DNA from: Geosiphon pyriformis
Taxonomy: Eukaryota > Glomeromycota > Glomeromycetes > Archaeosporales > Geosiphonaceae
Assembly (NCBI GenBank): GCA_016748015.1
Contig: JAAOMT010000109.1
Location: 208,769 to 272,768, forward strand
Direction of reading: 5' to 3'
Length of the DNA: 64,000 bases
Shown here piece by piece: positions 61,924-64,000 of this stretch. Position 1 is the stretch's first letter, and each line of letters begins with the position of its first letter. Under the pieces are notes generated by a model that did no database searches, was not told where the DNA came from, and saw only the letters and a program-made list of their open reading frames with translations. Position numbers and translations under genes: made by a program.

Positions 61924-61942
61924 CTGTCTCTTATACACATCT
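61924..61942. other. Tn5/Nextera mosaic-end sequence (assembly artefact)
   Basis: The 19 bases CTGTCTCTTATACACATCT are an exact match to the Tn5 mosaic end used in Nextera libraries. Translated frames across it give the known artefact peptides LSLIHI (plus) and MCIRDS (minus). It is almost certainly an untrimmed adapter joining two unlinked sequences. Confidence 0.95.
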
Positions 61943-63060
61943 TGGTTACTTCTAAAAATCTAGATGGCGAAAGATCTGCAGAGAGTGAACGAGAAAAAAA
62001 GACATTGAGAGCCGAAAAACCAAATGACCCAAACAATTTGGTGGATACCTGGCAAAGCATAGCATGGGATAACGGGGCCAAAAAAACAAAGGTGATATCG
62101 ACTCCTTTCTGTGAAAAGGAGACCGATAGTGATAAAATCCTCCTAATGGAGGAGAAAACTGATGAGACGAGGCAAGCTATTGAAGAAAATCTAGAAGACG
62201 CAGAAAATCTAGAAGACGAAGAAAACCTAGCAGACGAAGGAAATCTAGAAGGCGAAGGAAATCTGGAGCGCAAAGAAAATCTAGCAGACGAAGAAAATCT
62301 AGAACGCAAAGAAAATCTAGAAGACGAAGGAAATCTGGAGCGCAAAAAAAATCTAGCAGACGAAGAAAATCTAGCAGACGAAGAAGATCTAGAAGACGAA
62401 GAAGATCTAGAAGACGAAGAAAACCTAGCAGACGAAGAAAATCTAGAACGCAAAGAAAATCTAGAACGCAAAGAAAATCTGGCAGACGAAGAAAATTTAG
62501 AACGCAAAGAAAATCTAGAAGACGAAGAAAATTTAGAACGCAAAGGAAATGAAAGTGAAGTAATTATGGAAAATAATAAAAATAAGATTACTCAACTGAG
62601 AGTGATTGAAGAAAAAACATTAAAAGTTCATCAAGAAATGGGAATATCGAGCGTTAATAATAAGGAAAATAATAATATTGAAGAGTCATCAGGAAGTATT
62701 GAAGGAGAAACAATAATGGAAAAGGGTTCTGAAAATAGAGATTTGGATAGTAAAGTAAATGAACTGAAAATGGCCAGAAAGGAATCACTGATACAAAATC
62801 ACAATGAGGAGATTNNNNNNNNNNNNNNNNNNNNNNNNNNNNNNNNNNNNNNNNNNNNNNNNNNNNNNNNNNNNNNNNNNNNNNNNNNNNNNNNNNNNNN
62901 NNNNNNNNNNNNNNNNNNNNNNNNNNNNNNNNNNNNNNNNNNNAAATTAAATATTGATGACTTTAGGAAAAGAAAATCGGATATTGAAGTGGATAGGTGG
63001 GTAGGAAGCAGGAAGAAGCAACACCTTGATTCAAAAGACAGAAAATTCAATACCAAATAG
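61943..63060 (+). CDS. Glu/Lys-rich repeat protein, partial and gapped
   Basis: An open frame runs from the adapter junction through 62814, across a 129-bp N gap (exactly 43 codons) to TAG 63058-63060. Its 5' end is lost at the junction; the first Met after it is at 62146. The part after the junction is polar and charged (SAESEREKKTLRAEK). Then comes a 6-residue repeat (62182-62550), alternating acidic units (DEENLE, DEENLA) with basic ones (RKENLE). A polar coil with NNKENNNIEESSGS follows. The last codons (RWVGSRKKQHLDSK) lie in the first unit of the downstream satellite. It is likely a highly charged helical or disordered protein. Whether frame continuity across the gap is real is unknown. 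Confidence 0.45.
62182..62550 (+). repeat. Coding minisatellite, 18-bp unit, 20 copies plus a partial
   Basis: Twenty 18-bp units run from 62182 to 62541, with a partial unit to 62550. All are in frame, each encoding six residues around an N-L or D-L core. Units switch between GAC-GAA (Asp-Glu) and CGC-AAA (Arg-Lys) at their boundary. The second-strand Ser/Arg-rich frame is a shadow of this repeat. Confidence 0.9.
62815..62943. other. Assembly gap, 129 N
   Basis: Run of N between two repeats. Size may be an estimate. Confidence 1.
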
Positions 63061-64000
63061 AAAAAAAAATAAATCTAAATCATCCCTGGAAGCAAATAAA
63101 AAGAAAAAATAGAAAAAAATCATCTTCCAAGTCGACGACCAGGGTAAAAAAGCGTATCAACCAAGGTGTCAAACAGCATTCTTGAACACCAGAGGTGGGT
63201 AGGAAGCAGCAAGAAGCAACACCTTGATTCAAAAGACAGAAAATTCAATACCAAATAGAAAAAAAAATAAATCTAAATCATCCCTGGAAGCAAATAAAAA
63301 GAAAAAATAGAAAAAAATCATCTTCCAAGTCGACGACCAGGGTAAAAAAGCGTATCAACCAAGGTGTCAAACAGCATTCTTGAACACCAGAGGTGGGTAG
63401 GAAGCAGCAAGAAGCAACACCTTGATTCAAAGTCAGAAAATTCAATACCAAAGAGAAAAAAAAATAAATCTAAATCATCCCTGGAAGCAAATAAAAAGAA
63501 AAAATAGAAAAAAAATCATCTTCCAAGTCGACGACCAGGGCAAAAAAGCGTATCAAACAAGGTGTCAAACAGCATTCTTGAACACCAGAGCAACACCTTG
63601 ATTCAAAGACAGAAAATTCAATACCAAAAAGAAAAATAAATAAATCTAAATCACCCTTGGAAGCAAATAAAAAGAAAAAATAGAAAAAAAAATCATCTTC
63701 CATGTCGGCGACCAGGGCAAAAAAGCGTATCAACCAAGGTGTCAAACAGCATTCTTGAACACCAGAGGTGGGTAGGAAGCAGCAAGAAGCAACACCTTGA
63801 TTCAAAGACCGAGAATTCAATACCAAAGAGAAAAAAAATAAATCTAAATGATCCCTGGAAGCAAATAATAATCTTCCAAGTCGACGACCAGGGCAAAAAA
63901 GCGTATCAACCAAGGTGTCAAACAGCATTCTTGAACACCAGAGGTGGGTAGGAGGCAGCAAGAAGCAACACCTTGATTCAAAGACCGAGAATTCAATACC
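62996..64000. repeat. Tandem satellite, unit about 175-198 bp
   Basis: Units begin GGTGGGTAGGAAGCAG at 62996, 63194, 63392, 63767 and 63942; a unit starting near 63590 lacks the first 18 or so bases. Spacing is 198, 198, 198, 177 and 175 bp, and the last unit runs off the window. Shared landmarks in each are CAACACCTTGATTCAAA, TCTTCCAAGTCGACGACC and GTGTCAAACAGCATTCTTG. Length differences come from the lost start and from shortened A tracts. The array extends beyond 64000. Confidence 0.92.

Noticed and set aside
61902-62543. Ser/Arg/Phe-rich minus-strand frame
   Set aside because: Reverse complement of the 18-bp repeat; its C-terminal MCIRDS is the adapter artefact.
63470-63961. Minus-strand Cys/Phe-rich frame in the satellite
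   Set aside because: Same peptide repeats with each unit; frame is open by chance of the repeat.
62996-64000. CRISPR-like array
   Set aside because: Units repeat along their whole length with no unique spacers; it is a eukaryotic satellite.
1-64000. tRNA, rRNA or mitochondrial insert
   Set aside because: No cloverleaf with a T-loop GTTCRA block, no rRNA core sequence and no mitochondrial gene could be recognised by reading.

Overview
The window looks like nuclear DNA of an arbuscular-mycorrhizal fungus (Glomeromycotina, possibly Gigasporales). The background is extremely AT-rich. Genes are islands with many short GT-AG introns. The gene content fits that lineage: several MATH-BTB proteins, tyrosine-kinase-like (TKL) kinases with an N-terminal cysteine motif, a class-3 lipase, a BTB_2/KCTD-like protein, and decayed LINE-type retroelements. 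The taxonomic call is an inference from gene families. No rRNA, tRNA or mitochondrial signal was recognised.

Layout. 1-5000: a nest of decayed LINE-type ORF1 copies. The best preserved (1673-3889) is one uninterrupted frame with seven nonsense codons and no frameshift. 5742-8769: a 12-exon UPF0652/DUF2009 gene with a B-box. 8770-12498: an AT-rich desert, then a kinase pseudogene fragment (12499-12950). 13767-15215: a class-3 lipase-like gene that appears to have lost catalytic Ser and His. 17758-20198: two minus-strand coiled-coil genes, one with a GRF zinc finger. 21818-23117: MATH-BTB gene A. 24703-27052: a nine-exon membrane protein with a 10-nt microexon. 29600-33675: a divergent pair, LanC-like (minus) and RUS/DUF647 (plus). 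34163-35507: MATH-BTB gene B. 38043-39451: a kinase pseudogene with two stops. 40914-41827: a KCTD-like gene. 43017-43437: a small membrane protein. 44718-46164: a Tyr/Ser/Gln-rich frame behind decayed exons. 47000-48427 and 49889-51437: MATH-BTB genes C and D. 51438-56736: an AT-rich desert with another LINE relic. 56737-58066: a probable pseudokinase. 59550-59833: a single C2H2 finger. 60597-61218: a solo LTR.

The last 2 kb need caution. A 19-bp Tn5/Nextera mosaic-end sequence (61924-61942) marks a probable chimeric join. To its right are an 18-nt coding minisatellite, a 129-bp N gap and a satellite with a unit of about 175-198 bp.

Two themes link the window. First, decay mostly by C-to-T/G-to-A change: nonsense codons in the LINE ORF1, in a kinase and in a Tyr-rich locus are all of the kind one transition can create (from CAA, CAG, CGA or TGG), with intact frames around them. 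Second, lineage-expanded families in different states: paralogous MATH-BTB genes with shared intron positions, active-site-deficient lipase and kinase, and kinase pseudogenes. Exon models were built by hand from splice consensus and reading-frame continuity; they have not been checked against transcripts.
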